A stretch of DNA of 64,000 bases, taken from Psychrobacillus psychrodurans. Its GTDB lineage: Bacteria; Bacillota; Bacilli; Bacillales_A; Planococcaceae. The stretch is taken from NCBI GenBank assembly GCA_900114885.1, contig FOUN01000003.1, forward strand, positions 62,001 through 126,000. Direction: 5' to 3'. The notes beneath the pieces were generated by a model. The model searched no databases and was not told where the DNA came from. It worked only from the letters and a program-made list of their open reading frames with translations. Positions 26,609 through 36,354 of this stretch are shown in pieces. The position numbers and the translations under genes were made by a program. Numbering within the stretch: the stretch's first letter is position 1; each line of letters starts with the position of its first letter.

Positions 26609-26701
26609 TTAGAAAATTTTAATTTGAAAAGTGCTTCCTTTTGTAATTCTGTGCCAATTCGCATAATATAGAATAGAGACGCTGTGAAGGAGGAATATCA
26701 T

Positions 26702-27850
26702 ATGTCAGAAGAAATGAACTTAAACGACACGAATGAGTTTAAAGAGGGTGAACTAGTAAAAGCAACTGTTGCACAAGTAGATGAAAAATCTATAATCGTA
26801 ACAATTGAAGGAGCACCTTATGATGGAATAGTTCCTATAAGTGAACTATCTAGCTTGCATATTGAAAAAGCATCCGACTCCGTTTCCATCGGTGACGAAT
26901 TGGAATTAATGATTACTAAAGTGGAAGAAACTAATTTTGTTCTCTCTAAAAGAAGAGTGGATGCGGAAAAAGCTTGGGATAAGTTAGAGCAGCAATTCCA
27001 ATCTGGAGAAATTATTGAAACAGAGGTTAAAGAAGTAGTAAAAGGCGGACTAGTAGTAGATTTAGGTGTCCGTGGTTTCATCCCTGCTTCATTAATAGAG
27101 GATCATTTTGTAGAGTCCTTTGAAGACTATAAAGGGAAAGTAATAACTTTTAAAATAGTGGAAATTGAAAAGGATAAAAATAGACTGATTCTTTCTCATA
27201 AAGCAGTTGTAGAAGATGAAAAATCTGTTAGCAAGCAACAAACATTTGAATCCATCAAAAGTGGTGACATTTTAACAGGTACAGTACAACGTCTAGCATC
27301 GTTCGGTGCATTTGTGGATATTGGTGGAGTGGATGGACTTGTTCATATTTCACAAATTTCGTACGAGCATTTAGAAAATATTGCAGACGTTTTAAAAGAA
27401 GGGCAAGAAGTTAAAGTAAAAGTTTTATCTATCGATCGTGATGCAGAAAGAATTTCTCTATCTATCAAAGATACATTGCCTGGACCATGGGCTGAAGTGG
27501 AAGAAAAAGCTTCAAAAGGAGCAGTACTTACGGGGAAAGTAAAACGTCTAGTTTCATATGGTGCGTTTGTAGAAGTATTCCCTGGAGTTGAAGGGCTTGT
27601 GCATATTTCTCAAATTGCACATAAGCATATTAGTAATCCACAAGAGGTCTTAAAAGAGGGTGAAGAAGTACAAGTTAAGGTGATTGAAGTTAACCTGGCT
27701 GATAAACGTCTTTCTTTAAGCATTAAAGAATTAGTCGAAAATGAAGATAAATACAATATAGAAGATTATCAAATGCCTGAAGAATCACGAGGATTCTCTA
27801 TAAGTGATGTATTAGGAGACAAGCTGAAAGGCTTCACAAACAATAACTAA
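26702..27850 (+). CDS. ypfD: S1 RNA-binding domain protein YpfD (30S S1 homologue)
   Basis: A protein of 382 residues built from four S1 domains, beginning near residues 15, 100, 187 and 273; the last two contain the clear signatures [26 protein letters not shown] and [11 protein letters not shown]. It resembles ribosomal protein S1 but is the short bacillar form, not shown to be a stable ribosomal protein. ATG 26702 follows GAAGGAGG. Placement between cmk-plsC and der is as in B. subtilis. Confidence 0.92.
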   Translation: MSEEMNLNDTNEFKEGELVKATVAQVDEKSIIVTIEGAPYDGIVPISELSSLHIEKASDSVSIGDELELMITKVEETNFVLSKRRVDAEKAWDKLEQQFQSGEIIETEVKEVVKGGLVVDLGVRGFIPASLIEDHFVESFEDYKGKVITFKIVEIEKDKNRLILSHKAVVEDEKSVSKQQTFESIKSGDILTGTVQRLASFGAFVDIGGVDGLVHISQISYEHLENIADVLKEGQEVKVKVLSIDRDAERISLSIKDTLPGPWAEVEEKASKGAVLTGKVKRLVSYGAFVEVFPGVEGLVHISQIAHKHISNPQEVLKEGEEVQVKVIEVNLADKRLSLSIKELVENEDKYNIEDYQMPEESRGFSISDVLGDKLKGFTNNN

Positions 27851-27866
27851 AAAATACCATATATTG

Positions 27867-27899
27867 AACAGGCGACTTCAATAAAGTCGCCTGTTTTTG
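27867..27899 (+). terminator. Terminator after ypfD
   Basis: ACAGGCGACTT (27868-27878) pairs exactly with AAGTCGCCTGT (27884-27894), followed by TTTTTGTG. Confidence 0.85.
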
Positions 27900-27950
27900 T
27901 GTTTTTGTTGTATAATACAACTTAGACGAAGTTGGAAGGATGAAAAAGTA

Positions 27951-29261
27951 ATGACAAAACCAGTAGTAGCAATCGTTGGTAGGCCAAATGTTGGCAAATC
28001 GACTATATTTAATCGAATCGTAGGAGAGCGTGTTTCAATTGTGGAGGACATTCCAGGTATTACACGTGATCGTATATATAGTTCTGCCGATTGGTTGACA
28101 CATGAATTTAATATTATTGATACAGGTGGTATTGAATTAAGCGACGAACCATTTTTAGAACAAATTAAGCAGCAAGCAGAAATAGCGATGGACGAAGCTG
28201 ATGTTATCATATTCTTGACTAATGGTCGGGAAGGAATAACTTCAGCAGATGAATATGTTGCTAAAATTTTGTATAAAACTAAAAAACCAATTGTATTAGC
28301 TGTTAACAAAATCGATAATCCGGATATGCGTGATATGCTTTATGATTTTTACGCTTTAGGATTAGGTGAACCTTTCCCAATCTCAGGCTCCCATGGACTT
28401 GGATTAGGTGATTTGCTAGATGAAGTAGCGAAGAATTTCCCAGATGTAGAAGATATAGAATATGGCGAAGAAGTTATTAAATTTTCTCTAATTGGACGTC
28501 CAAATGTAGGGAAGTCTTCTTTGATAAACGCATTTTTAGGACATGATCGTGTAATCGTAAGTGATATCGCTGGTACAACAAGAGATGCGATTGATACGGA
28601 ATACTCTTTTGATGGCCAAGAATACGTAATGATTGATACAGCAGGTATGCGTAAAAAAGGGAAAGTATATGAAACGACGGAGAAATACAGTGTTTTACGT
28701 GCTTTAAAGGCGATTGAACGTTCTGACGTTGTTTTAGTTGTTTTGAATGCAGAAGAAGGTATTCAAGAACAAGATAAAAAAATTGCTGGTTACGCACATG
28801 AGGCTGGAAAAGCAGTTATTATTGTCATGAACAAATGGGATGCTATTGAAAAAGATGACAAAACAATGAATGTGATGACGAAAAAAATTAGAGATCACTT
28901 CCAATTCTTGGACTATGCACCGATTGTTTTCGTCTCTGCTAAAACGAAACAACGTGTTCATGCACTGTTACCGGTCATTAATCAGGTAAGTGAAAATCAT
29001 GCAATGCGTGTTCAGTCATCTGTATTGAATGAGGTAATTGAAGATTCTGTAGCGAGAAATCCAGCTCCAACTGATAAAGGGAAGAGACTGCGTATTTACT
29101 ATGCAACTCAAGTGGCTATTAAACCGCCAACTTTTGTTGTATTTGTTAATGAGCCAGAGATGATGCATTTTTCTTATGAAAGATTTTTAGAAAATCGTAT
29201 AAGAGAGTCCTTTGACTTTGAGGGTACTCCAATCCGGATTATCACACGCGCAAGAACTTAA
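27951..29261 (+). CDS. der: Ribosome-assembly GTPase Der (EngA)
   Basis: Essential double GTPase acting in 50S subunit maturation. Two G domains in tandem: GRPNVGKST (P-loop 1), DTGG, NKID; then GRPNVGKSS (P-loop 2), DTAGM, NKWD; and a C-terminal KH-like domain. 436 residues. ATG 27951 follows GGAAGGA. The upstream part of the longer frame covers the promoter region. Confidence 0.96.
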   Translation: MTKPVVAIVGRPNVGKSTIFNRIVGERVSIVEDIPGITRDRIYSSADWLTHEFNIIDTGGIELSDEPFLEQIKQQAEIAMDEADVIIFLTNGREGITSADEYVAKILYKTKKPIVLAVNKIDNPDMRDMLYDFYALGLGEPFPISGSHGLGLGDLLDEVAKNFPDVEDIEYGEEVIKFSLIGRPNVGKSSLINAFLGHDRVIVSDIAGTTRDAIDTEYSFDGQEYVMIDTAGMRKKGKVYETTEKYSVLRALKAIERSDVVLVVLNAEEGIQEQDKKIAGYAHEAGKAVIIVMNKWDAIEKDDKTMNVMTKKIRDHFQFLDYAPIVFVSAKTKQRVHALLPVINQVSENHAMRVQSSVLNEVIEDSVARNPAPTDKGKRLRIYYATQVAIKPPTFVVFVNEPEMMHFSYERFLENRIRESFDFEGTPIRIITRART

Positions 29262-29291
29262 TCCTATTAGTTTTAAAGGAGCGAAATAGCG

Positions 29292-30311
29292 ATGGAAAAA
29301 GTAACTGTACTGGGTGCAGGAAGTTGGGGAACAGCCCTTGCAATGGTTCTTGCAAACAATGACCATGATTGTTTACTTTGGTCACACAGAGATGAACAGG
29401 CAACAGAAATAACTATAAACCATACAAACAAAAAGTATTTGCCTGACACTATTTTGCCAGCTAATCTAAAGGCTACTAGTGACTTTCAAAAAGCAATTCA
29501 ACATGCAAATGTTATTGTGATTGCTGTGCCAACTAAAGCGATTAGAGAAGTTTGCGAAAACATGTTAACTATCTTGGATGAGAAGAAACTATTTGTGCAT
29601 GTTTCTAAAGGGATTGAACCGGATTCGCTAAAAAGAATATCAGAAATGATTGAGGAAGAGTTACCTGCGGGTGTTACGGAAGCAATAGTCGTATTATCTG
29701 GTCCTAGTCATGCAGAAGAGGTTGTCTTAGAGCATCCAACAACTATTACAGTTGCAAGTGAAAATATGCTGGCAGCCGAGAAGGTTCAAGATTTGTTTAT
29801 GAACAAATCTTTCCGTGTCTACACAAACGATGATGTAATCGGTGTAGAAATTGGTGCGGCTTTAAAAAACGTAATTGCATTAGCAGCTGGAATTGTTGAT
29901 GGTTTAGGATACGGAGATAATGCAAAAGCGGCTCTAATAACTAGAGGGCTTGCAGAAATATCTCGTCTAGGTATTAGTCTTGGTGCGCAACCATACACTT
30001 TCTCTGGATTAACAGGTATGGGTGACTTAATCGTAACATGTACAAGCGTGCATTCAAGAAATTGGCGCGCTGGTAATATGTTAGGTAAGGGGGCTACCCT
30101 GGATACTGTGTTAGAAGAGATGGGAATGGTCGTAGAAGGTGTGCGTACTACAAAAGCAGCATATCAGCTCGCTACTAAGCAACGAGTGGACATGCCGATT
30201 ACAGAAGCCTTGCACTCCGTTTTATTTGAACAGGTCAATCCTAAAGAGGCAGTAGATATTTTGATGCACCGCACGAAAAAACACGAATTAGAAGATTATA
30301 AAACGTTCTAA
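29292..30311 (+). CDS. gpsA: NAD(P)H-dependent glycerol-3-phosphate dehydrogenase
   Basis: Reduces dihydroxyacetone phosphate to sn-glycerol-3-phosphate for phospholipid synthesis. Rossmann motif [10 protein letters not shown] at the N-terminus, catalytic lysine region [32 protein letters not shown]. Length 339 fits. It lies 30 bp after der with its own ribosome binding site and is followed by a terminator. Confidence 0.96.
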   Translation: MEKVTVLGAGSWGTALAMVLANNDHDCLLWSHRDEQATEITINHTNKKYLPDTILPANLKATSDFQKAIQHANVIVIAVPTKAIREVCENMLTILDEKKLFVHVSKGIEPDSLKRISEMIEEELPAGVTEAIVVLSGPSHAEEVVLEHPTTITVASENMLAAEKVQDLFMNKSFRVYTNDDVIGVEIGAALKNVIALAAGIVDGLGYGDNAKAALITRGLAEISRLGISLGAQPYTFSGLTGMGDLIVTCTSVHSRNWRAGNMLGKGATLDTVLEEMGMVVEGVRTTKAAYQLATKQRVDMPITEALHSVLFEQVNPKEAVDILMHRTKKHELEDYKTF

Positions 30312-30326
30312 ATTTGTCACAAATGG

Positions 30327-30357
30327 AAAGAGTTGTTGATAATAACAACTCTTTTTT
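30327..30357 (+). terminator. Terminator after gpsA
   Basis: AAAGAGTTGTT pairs with AACAACTCTTT around GATAAT, followed by TTTT. Confidence 0.85.
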
Positions 30358-30431
30358 GACTGTATACTTGAAATGTTGTTTATTAAATAGTTCCTTGTAA
30401 GTGTTGCCCCGAACTTTTTTGTTAGAATTTG

Positions 30432-30575
30432 TCTATCTTCAACACCTAATTTCCTGAGTCGCATCGGGCTTTCAGGGAAGCTGGATGGCATAGTAGTCAT
30501 TGGTTGTTACATGGTGTCACGATCTTAGACAGAATAACTTTTTTGCAAAGGGTCGTCTTCACGTGAAATTCTACC
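30432..30575 (-). repeat. Structured intergenic element, copy B
   Basis: Read on the minus strand it aligns along its length to copy A at 7465-7606. Shared blocks are ATTTCACGT, CCTTTGCA, GTCTAAG-TCGTGACA, TGACT, CCCTGAAA and GCGACTC. The two copies keep the same order of blocks but differ at roughly a third of positions by eye. Pairing of GTGACA with TGTAAC keeps part of the central hairpin. Located in the gpsA-yphE gap; the short frames over it are not genes. Confidence 0.65.
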
Positions 30576-30689
30576 AACGCTTACCCCGAAGTAAAGCTTG
30601 TTATATAAGCAAGTTGTCGGGGCTTTCATTGGCATTGTGCGCTTTTAGTTTGTTTTGTATTTTTATTGAAGAAAGGTGTGGAAGTTGTT

Positions 30690-30899
30690 GTGGTGTTATT
30701 AGTATCATCAATGGATAAAATGTGGATATCGTTTGGATCTATGGGTTGTATGTTTTTAGCTATGGCATTTATGTTTTTCGTAAAGAATAAACTGAAAAAT
30801 AAATTCTTGAAATTTATATTAGGTTTAATCGCATACATATTATTGTTTATAGGTTTCATTACGATGATTTATATAATATCTAACCCAACTAAGGCTTAG
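30690..30899 (+). CDS. yphE: Small membrane protein YphE-like (DUF2768)
   Basis: A 69-residue protein with two transmembrane helices (MWISFGSMGCMFLAMAFMFF and FILGLIAYILLFIGFITMIYII). Position between gpsA and the lipoprotein gene matches B. subtilis yphE; function unknown. Start is uncertain: GTG 30690 or 30693 (after AAAGGTG and GGAAG) or TTG 30666. It ends 13 bp before the lipoprotein gene, so the two probably share a transcript. Confidence 0.65.
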   Translation: MVLLVSSMDKMWISFGSMGCMFLAMAFMFFVKNKLKNKFLKFILGLIAYILLFIGFITMIYIISNPTKA

Positions 30900-30912
30900 T
30901 AAGGAGATTCCT

Positions 30913-31623
30913 ATGAAAAACTTTAAACTTTTTGCTGTTGTAATTATGTTAGTGATTTTTTTAGCTGGATGTAGTTATAAAAGTGGTTATGAACCTGAAA
31001 ATTTATTGCCATATGAAGATCAACTGTTAGCAGTTCAAAATGCTGTTGATAGTTTTCAGGAAGATTCCAGTGGACTATTACCGATAAAAACACGCGATAT
31101 GGAAACTGACCAATACATTAAATACCCAATTGACTTTAGTAAAATCATTCCATCTAAACTTGGAGAGGCTCCTGCTAATTCTTATGAAGCTGGGGGTATT
31201 TATCAATATGTACTAATGAATGTAGAAGAGAATCCTACTGTTAAATTAGTAGACTTACGTATTGCAGATACCCTTCGTGACATTAACCATCGAAAAGGGA
31301 TAAATGGATTCGGACCTATTGCTGAGACCATTGTAGAAGGTGTTTATAAGTTGGACTATAAAAAAATGGGATATGATAGTGAATTATCCGTTCAAAGTCC
31401 ATATTCTGATACTCAATTACCGATTGTTGCTACTGGCGATGGGGAGGTCTATGTTGATTACTCAATAGAATTGAATAGATTACTCGAAGAAACAGAAGAG
31501 CAAATAAAACCGGGAGATGACATTCGTTTTTTGTTAACGGATAATTTTGCAATTGTTCCTGCATATTCCCTTCCCTACACGATTAATGAACAAAATGAGC
31601 CAGTTTTTATGTTGAGTAAGTAA
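30913..31623 (+). CDS. yphF: Lipoprotein YphF
   Basis: A 236-residue exported lipoprotein. The signal peptide ends in the lipobox LAGC at about residue 20, so C20 is lipidated after cleavage. The mature part is hydrophilic with no domain I can name. By position (gpsA-yphE-yphF-spoIVA) it is YphF. Start ATG 30913 follows AAGGAG. Confidence 0.75.
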   Translation: MKNFKLFAVVIMLVIFLAGCSYKSGYEPENLLPYEDQLLAVQNAVDSFQEDSSGLLPIKTRDMETDQYIKYPIDFSKIIPSKLGEAPANSYEAGGIYQYVLMNVEENPTVKLVDLRIADTLRDINHRKGINGFGPIAETIVEGVYKLDYKKMGYDSELSVQSPYSDTQLPIVATGDGEVYVDYSIELNRLLEETEEQIKPGDDIRFLLTDNFAIVPAYSLPYTINEQNEPVFMLSK

Positions 31624-31728
31624 GAAAAAATAGTTATAAAGACTTAAATTTAAAGTGGGAAACTGTTTAAATTGTTTTCAAAATGTCTTGATCATTCTTG
31701 ATGTTATATTAATACCAAGTGAATTTTT

Positions 31729-31773
31729 AGTGATTTTGATTGTGATGGATGTTGCAATCAGAATCACTTTTTT
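31729..31773 (+). terminator. Terminator after yphF
   Basis: AGTGATTTTGATTG (31729-31742) pairs with CAATCAGAATCACT (31755-31768) with one mismatch, followed by TTTTTT. Confidence 0.85.
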
Positions 31774-32447
31774 GATAATTTTATGACATTTCTCTGTCAG
31801 TCCACCTTCAAAAACTATTAGAGAGAATAGTGAATTTGACTTTTATCCTGTGGTTCTCGAAATATAAATGTTATTGTGTTTTTCTTTCCTAATCGGATAA
31901 ATATTTACTATTTGAGTCAATTTCATAATTACTTGTTTCATTTACCAAATGCGAATGTTTACTTAATATCGCCATATATTATTCGTTTTTTAAGGCGATC
32001 CCGTTGATTGGAGTCGTAGGCGGTGACTCCAGTGGAAACAGCACGAGCGGAAAGCCCCGAAGGAAAAACGTTGGTCGAACTTTGTTTGACCAACGTCTTT
32101 GCGAGGAGTAACGGCAGGAGTATATGTTTTCGTAGTGACGAGGAGATTGAAGCCGTGCCCGCGGAAAGCGTGCGCCTAGAGCGGAAATCAGTGTTGTTCG
32201 GATTTAACTATATAATATTCTTTGTGAAATAGAATCATTTAAACTTATATAAATTGAAAATCTTTACATCTATAAATCACAATAAAATAATTGCATCTAT
32301 GTTTCAAATACCATTAATAAATGGTTTTGTCACATTTTATTATTAACTAATATTAGTATTTAAGTAACAGTTTCTATTTCTAGCTGTAACATGCATTTGA
32401 GCAAGACAATGAGGATTAATAATCATTCGTTTCTAGAAGTTGAAAAG
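31774..32447. other. Gene-free region between yphF and spoIVA
   Basis: Nearly 700 bp without a credible gene. The middle holds the structured intergenic repeat at 32003-32193; the short open frame over it (32023-32232) is not a gene. The flanks (31774-32002 and 32194-32447) are very AT-rich with no recognised element. Confidence 0.6.
32003..32193. repeat. Dispersed Bacillaceae-type structured repeat, full copy
   Basis: A GC-rich block in AT-rich surroundings. Inner hairpins: GGAGTC (32010-32015) with GACTCC (32025-32030), and a perfect 9-bp stem ACGTTGGTC (32068-32076) with GACCAACGT (32088-32096). Phrases such as AGCACGAGCGGAAAGCCCCG, GTAGTGACGAGGAG and GCCCGCGGAAAGCG are ones I recognise from repeated intergenic sequences of many Bacillaceae and Planococcaceae. 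The ends (TTGATTGG and GGAAATCA) are near-complementary. Function unknown. Confidence 0.75.
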
Positions 32448-32482
32448 GACGTTCCGTGCGATATGCATGAAACGTTTTTTTT
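32448..32482 (+). terminator. Terminator-like hairpin upstream of spoIVA
   Basis: ACGTT (32449-32453) pairs with AACGT (32470-32474) and GTGC with GCAT inside it, followed by eight T. It lies about 40 bp before spoIVA. It may stop read-through from upstream; the spoIVA promoter would have to lie between it and the gene, or the hairpin acts as an attenuator. Confidence 0.5.
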
Positions 32483-32518
32483 GTGCATATATTAAATTGC
32501 TAAGAAAGGAGAGTATCC

Positions 32519-33997
32519 ATGTCGAGTAAACTGTATGAACAGATAGCAGAAAGAACGAATGGAGATGTGTATATTGGTGTAGTCGGCCCTGTCCGAGTAG
32601 GTAAGTCTACTTTTGTAAAACGTGTAATGGAGTTAGTAGTAATCCCGAATATTCAGGAAGAGGCCGAGCGACTACGTGCACAAGATGAATTGCCTCAAAG
32701 TTCTCCAGGTAATGTGATTATGACAGCGGAGCCGAAATTTGTACCAGCACACGGGACAAATATCCACTTAGGAGAAGATCAGCTACGCTTACAGATCAGA
32801 CTAGTAGACTGTGTCGGTTATATGATCGATGGCATTAAAACGCACTCTGGTGAAGAAGGGCAAAAGCTTGTGCATACACCATGGCATAGCGAAGCAATAC
32901 CCTTCGAGGAAGCTGCTAGAATTGGGACAGACAAAGTAATTAGAGATCACTCTACTATTGGTATTGTTGTTACAACGGATGGATCAGTTAATAATATTCC
33001 TCGTATGGCAGCTGAAAGTGCAGAACAACAAATAATTACACAATTAAAGGAAATTGGTAAACCATTCGTTATCGTTCTAAACAGCAAAAATCCAGGTCAT
33101 TTAGAGACGATTCAATTAAGTGAAGAATTACAAAGACAGCATGAAGTACCAGTAATTGCAACTGCCGTTGATCGTATGACTGCTGAGGAAATTCAATACA
33201 TACTCCAACAAGCACTCTATGAATTTCCGATCACGGATATCGAATTAGTAAAACCAGATTGGACAGATGTGTTAGAACCTGACCATTTTGTCAATAATGC
33301 TATCACTTCCTCCTTACAAGAATGGCTGCAAATAGTATCCAAAATGAAAGACGTGAAAGAATTAGCTTCTAGATTCAAGCAAGTTCCCTTTATCCAGTCA
33401 GCAGAAGTTGTAGAAGCAAATCCCGGTAGAGGGTCAGCATGTATACAAATTGGCTTAAAACCCGAAGTGTTTCAGGAAGTTTGCGATGAATGGCTAGAGG
33501 AACCTATTGAGTCGAAGAAGGATTGGCTACTGTTCGTTAAAGAAGCATCTACCGCAAAGAAGGCATATCATAAATTTTCAGATGCTTTGGAAGCAGCGAA
33601 AAAACATGGTTATGGCGTATCATTACCAACAATTCAAGATTTTCAGCCTACCGCTCCCGAAATTATCAAACAAAATAATTTCTATGGTGTAAGCTTAAAA
33701 GCAAAAGCTGCCTCTCTCCACATTATACGTGTAGATATGGAAGCTGAATTCGCACCATTAATCGGGTCTGAATTTCATAGTCAGCAATTATTAAAGGATT
33801 TAAAACATGGGTATTTACACGACCGAGATGCTTTATGGCAAACACAGGTTTTTGGAACTTCTCTAGTGGAAGTTTTAAAAGAAAGTTTACGTTATAAAAC
33901 AGAAAGTGTTTCTGACGTAGCGAAGAAGAGAATGCGAGAAACGATTGAACGAATGGTAAATGAAGGTGACCGAGGGATGGTCACATTTATATTGTGA
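32519..33997 (+). CDS. spoIVA: Spore coat morphogenetic ATPase SpoIVA
   Basis: Builds the basement layer of the spore coat: it binds and hydrolyses ATP to polymerise around the forespore. Walker A GPVRVGKST is near residue 24. The 492-residue length and the ending (RMVNEGDRGMVTFIL) match the highly conserved family. ATG 32519 follows GAAAGGAGAG. A sigma-E promoter would be expected upstream; I could not identify one with confidence. Confidence 0.97.
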   Translation: MSSKLYEQIAERTNGDVYIGVVGPVRVGKSTFVKRVMELVVIPNIQEEAERLRAQDELPQSSPGNVIMTAEPKFVPAHGTNIHLGEDQLRLQIRLVDCVGYMIDGIKTHSGEEGQKLVHTPWHSEAIPFEEAARIGTDKVIRDHSTIGIVVTTDGSVNNIPRMAAESAEQQIITQLKEIGKPFVIVLNSKNPGHLETIQLSEELQRQHEVPVIATAVDRMTAEEIQYILQQALYEFPITDIELVKPDWTDVLEPDHFVNNAITSSLQEWLQIVSKMKDVKELASRFKQVPFIQSAEVVEANPGRGSACIQIGLKPEVFQEVCDEWLEEPIESKKDWLLFVKEASTAKKAYHKFSDALEAAKKHGYGVSLPTIQDFQPTAPEIIKQNNFYGVSLKAKAASLHIIRVDMEAEFAPLIGSEFHSQQLLKDLKHGYLHDRDALWQTQVFGTSLVEVLKESLRYKTESVSDVAKKRMRETIERMVNEGDRGMVTFIL

Positions 33998-34004
33998 AGT
34001 CAAT

Positions 34005-34042
34005 ACAGGACTTTTTGCGAGTATGCAAAAAGTCCTGTTATT
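34005..34042 (+). terminator. Terminator after spoIVA
   Basis: Perfect 14-bp stem ACAGGACTTTTTGC (34005-34018) with GCAAAAAGTCCTGT (34025-34038). Confidence 0.8.
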
Positions 34043-34095
34043 GTGTGAAAATGTCCTTTTTTTGAGGAAACTTAGCTAAACTCGTGTAAATTGTG

Positions 34096-34124
34096 TTGCG
34101 AAGGTTTTTTGGTTGTGATACTCT
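34096..34124 (+). promoter_or_regulatory. Sigma-A promoter of hbs
   Basis: TTGCGA (34096-34101), a 17-bp spacer and TACTCT (34119-34124) preceded by TGTGA giving an extended -10. Lies about 45 bp before the hbs start. Confidence 0.6.
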
Positions 34125-34169
34125 TTTTACAGGATTGAAGCTATCTTCCTTTGAGAGGAGGTGAATGGT

Positions 34170-34442
34170 ATGAATAAAACAGAACTAGTTAACTCTGTTG
34201 CAGAAGCTACAGAACTTTCTAAAAAAGATGCTTCTAAAGCTGTTGAAGCTGTATTTGAATCAATTCAAACTGCTCTTGCAGATGGTGAAAAAGTACAATT
34301 AATCGGTTTTGGAAACTTTGAAGTTCGTGAACGTGCTGCACGTAAAGGACGTAACCCACAAACAGGTAAAGAAATCGACATCGCTGCAAGCAAAGTACCT
34401 GCGTTTAAACCAGGTAAAGCACTTAAAGACGCAGTTAAATAA
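34170..34442 (+). CDS. hbs: HU-type nucleoid protein HBsu
   Basis: Abundant DNA-bending histone-like protein of 90 residues. The family pattern is complete: [12 protein letters not shown] at the start, [21 protein letters not shown] in the DNA-binding arm, and a lysine-rich C-terminus. ATG 34170 is preceded by the very strong GAGGAGGTGA; GTG 34161 overlaps that site. Confidence 0.97.
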   Translation: MNKTELVNSVAEATELSKKDASKAVEAVFESIQTALADGEKVQLIGFGNFEVRERAARKGRNPQTGKEIDIAASKVPAFKPGKALKDAVK

Positions 34443-34459
34443 CTGATGTTGTAGTACAT

Positions 34460-34504
34460 AGAACGGTTATTGTGGAGCTTGCTTCACGGTAGCCGTTCTT
34501 TTCA
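34460..34504 (+). terminator. Terminator after hbs
   Basis: AGAACGG pairs with CCGTTCT, with a further imperfect stem inside (GTGGAGC/GCTTCAC), followed by TTTTC. Confidence 0.8.
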
Positions 34505-34588
34505 ATTAAGTTCTGTTATCAGATTGTTCGATTGTTAAGCTATAACCCAAAAAAAGAATTTCAGCTATTAACGAGATAAAATATGCAG

Positions 34589-34631
34589 ATATGACATTAG
34601 AATAAATTTATTTATTATAATTATGTCATAT
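34589..34631. promoter_or_regulatory. Inverted repeat flanking the folE -10 box
   Basis: ATATGACAT (34589-34597) pairs exactly with ATGTCATAT (34623-34631). A likely -10 box TATAAT (34615-34620) lies between the arms, about 60 bp before folE. Could be an operator; the protein is unknown. Confidence 0.45.
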
Positions 34632-34676
34632 GCTAAGATGCAATTGATATAATACATAGTTTTAGGGGGTCTACAG

Positions 34677-35246
34677 ATGACAAAAGTCGATCTGAACAAG
34701 ATAGAAGAAGCTGTTAAAATGATTTTAGAAGCAGTCGGTGAAGATCCAAATAGAGAAGGATTATTAGAGACACCTAAGAGAGTATCTAAAATGTACGCAG
34801 AAATGTTCGAAGGCTTACATCAGGATCCAAAGGAATATTTTAAAACTGTCTTTAACGAAGAACATGAAGAGTTAGTTTTAGTAAAGGACATACCGTTCTA
34901 CTCCATGTGTGAACATCATTTAGTTCCCTTTTACGGTAAAGCACATGTAGCATATATTCCTCGTAATGGGGTTGTCACGGGCTTAAGTAAGCTTGCTAGA
35001 GCTGTTGAAACTACAGCAAGACGCCCACAACTACAGGAAAGAATCACCTCAAGCGTAGCGGATGATATAATGCAAATGCTAAATCCACATGGTGTGTATG
35101 TAGTAGTGGAAGCAGAACATATGTGTATGACAATGCGAGGTATTAAAAAACCTGGTGCAAAAACAATTACTGCTGTTGCACGTGGAATTTTAGAAACTGA
35201 CGATGTGAAGCGCTCAGAAATACTTTCATTCATAAAGATGAAGTAA
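34677..35246 (+). CDS. folE: GTP cyclohydrolase I
   Basis: First step of tetrahydrofolate synthesis: GTP to dihydroneopterin triphosphate plus formate. The zinc-site segment [17 protein letters not shown] and the second cysteine in [11 protein letters not shown] are present. 189 residues. It is followed by mtrB, reproducing the B. subtilis mtrAB pair (mtrA is the same gene as folE). Confidence 0.96.
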   Translation: MTKVDLNKIEEAVKMILEAVGEDPNREGLLETPKRVSKMYAEMFEGLHQDPKEYFKTVFNEEHEELVLVKDIPFYSMCEHHLVPFYGKAHVAYIPRNGVVTGLSKLARAVETTARRPQLQERITSSVADDIMQMLNPHGVYVVVEAEHMCMTMRGIKKPGAKTITAVARGILETDDVKRSEILSFIKMK

Positions 35247-35313
35247 CACCTTTGGATGTCGGCTTTAGAATATGGTATGATGGAAAAAGACTGTGAACAA
35301 AGGAGACTATAAT

Positions 35314-35535
35314 ATGTCTAGTTCAGATTATATTTTGATAAAAGCAGAGGAAGACGGAGTTCATGTAATCGGTCTTACAAGAGGAACAGATACAAAATTT
35401 CATCATTCTGAAAAACTGGATAATGGTGAAGTTATGATTGCCCAATTTACCGAACATACGTCGGCCATGAAGATCAGAGGGAAAGCATCAATCCATTCTG
35501 CAAATGGTATTATACAATCCGATTCTAAAAAATAA
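35314..35535 (+). CDS. mtrB: TRAP, tryptophan RNA-binding attenuation protein
   Basis: Forms an 11-subunit ring that, when loaded with tryptophan, binds GAG/UAG repeats in trp leader RNAs and represses them. The 73-residue sequence ([55 protein letters not shown]) is unmistakable. ATG 35314 follows AAAGGAG. Notably the trp operon it normally controls is absent from its usual place downstream (between aroH and hisC). Confidence 0.96.
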   Translation: MSSSDYILIKAEEDGVHVIGLTRGTDTKFHHSEKLDNGEVMIAQFTEHTSAMKIRGKASIHSANGIIQSDSKK

Positions 35536-35589
35536 ATTAAAATATACAGATAGACAGATTAAGCGCAGTTGGGAAATGGAGTAAAGTGT

Positions 35590-36351
35590 ATGAACGAAGC
35601 ATTGATCAAACAACATATAAAGCAGTATAAAGATGGCATATTCAAACAAGTACAGCATAGTACTTTGTTAAAATATACCGGGGCTCCTGTCATTGATGAA
35701 GAGCGTTTGTTTTTTACACTTTTACCACTATTTAATGGGGAAGAATGGGATGAGTCCCAAAGTAAATCTGCCATTGCAGTTACACTTATCTTTTCTGCCC
35801 TAGCTGCTCACGACTTAGTAAAAGAATTGAATGCAACCACTAAGGAACAGCAACTACAAGTATTAGCTGGGGACTATTATAGTGGGAAGTATTACCAGTT
35901 ACTAGCTAGTGACAAACAATTAGACTTAATCCAACAATTGTCGGATGGTGTCGCAACTATATCTGAACAGAAGACTAGATTTTATGATCGACAATTATAT
36001 AGCTTTGAGGAAATCATACAATCTATCCAACTGATTGAATCTAAATCTATAGAACAATTATATGAATATTATTCATTTCATGAATATGTATTCGTTATGA
36101 AAGAATCATTGCTACTCATTGCTCTAAAAAGAGAACTAGAAGCATATGAAAAAGGCGGCAAACCATTTTACATTAGTAAATCTAGTCAATTACAAGCCAA
36201 TATTAATTTGCTACAGGTGGAGATAGAAAAAGTTGAGTCTTTACTCAAGGAAGAAATAACTAACTCAGAGCTATTGCAAGATCAACTGAAAGGCCTACTG
36301 TTAGATAAATTAATGAGATGCACCTTAGAAAAGCAGTTGAGAGAAGGTTAA
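35590..36351 (+). CDS. hepS: Heptaprenyl diphosphate synthase component I
   Basis: Small regulatory subunit of the two-part heptaprenyl diphosphate synthase that makes the menaquinone side chain. 253 residues; assignment rests on HEPPP_synt_1-like sequence and the order hepS-menG-hepT. ATG 35590 has GGAG about 10 bp upstream. The next gene starts 3 bp after its stop. Confidence 0.88.
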   Translation: MNEALIKQHIKQYKDGIFKQVQHSTLLKYTGAPVIDEERLFFTLLPLFNGEEWDESQSKSAIAVTLIFSALAAHDLVKELNATTKEQQLQVLAGDYYSGKYYQLLASDKQLDLIQQLSDGVATISEQKTRFYDRQLYSFEEIIQSIQLIESKSIEQLYEYYSFHEYVFVMKESLLLIALKRELEAYEKGGKPFYISKSSQLQANINLLQVEIEKVESLLKEEITNSELLQDQLKGLLLDKLMRCTLEKQLREG

Positions 36352-36354
36352 ATC

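Noticed and set aside
30500-30718. 72-residue reading frame after gpsA
   Set aside because: It covers structured element copy B and part of yphE in another frame; no support.
32023-32232. 69-residue frame within the dispersed repeat
   Set aside because: Lies wholly in the structured repeat; such repeats are open by composition.
32454-32493. Sigma-E promoter for spoIVA
   Set aside because: A CATATATT -10-like box exists, but no -35 element at the correct spacing could be found, so I do not call it.
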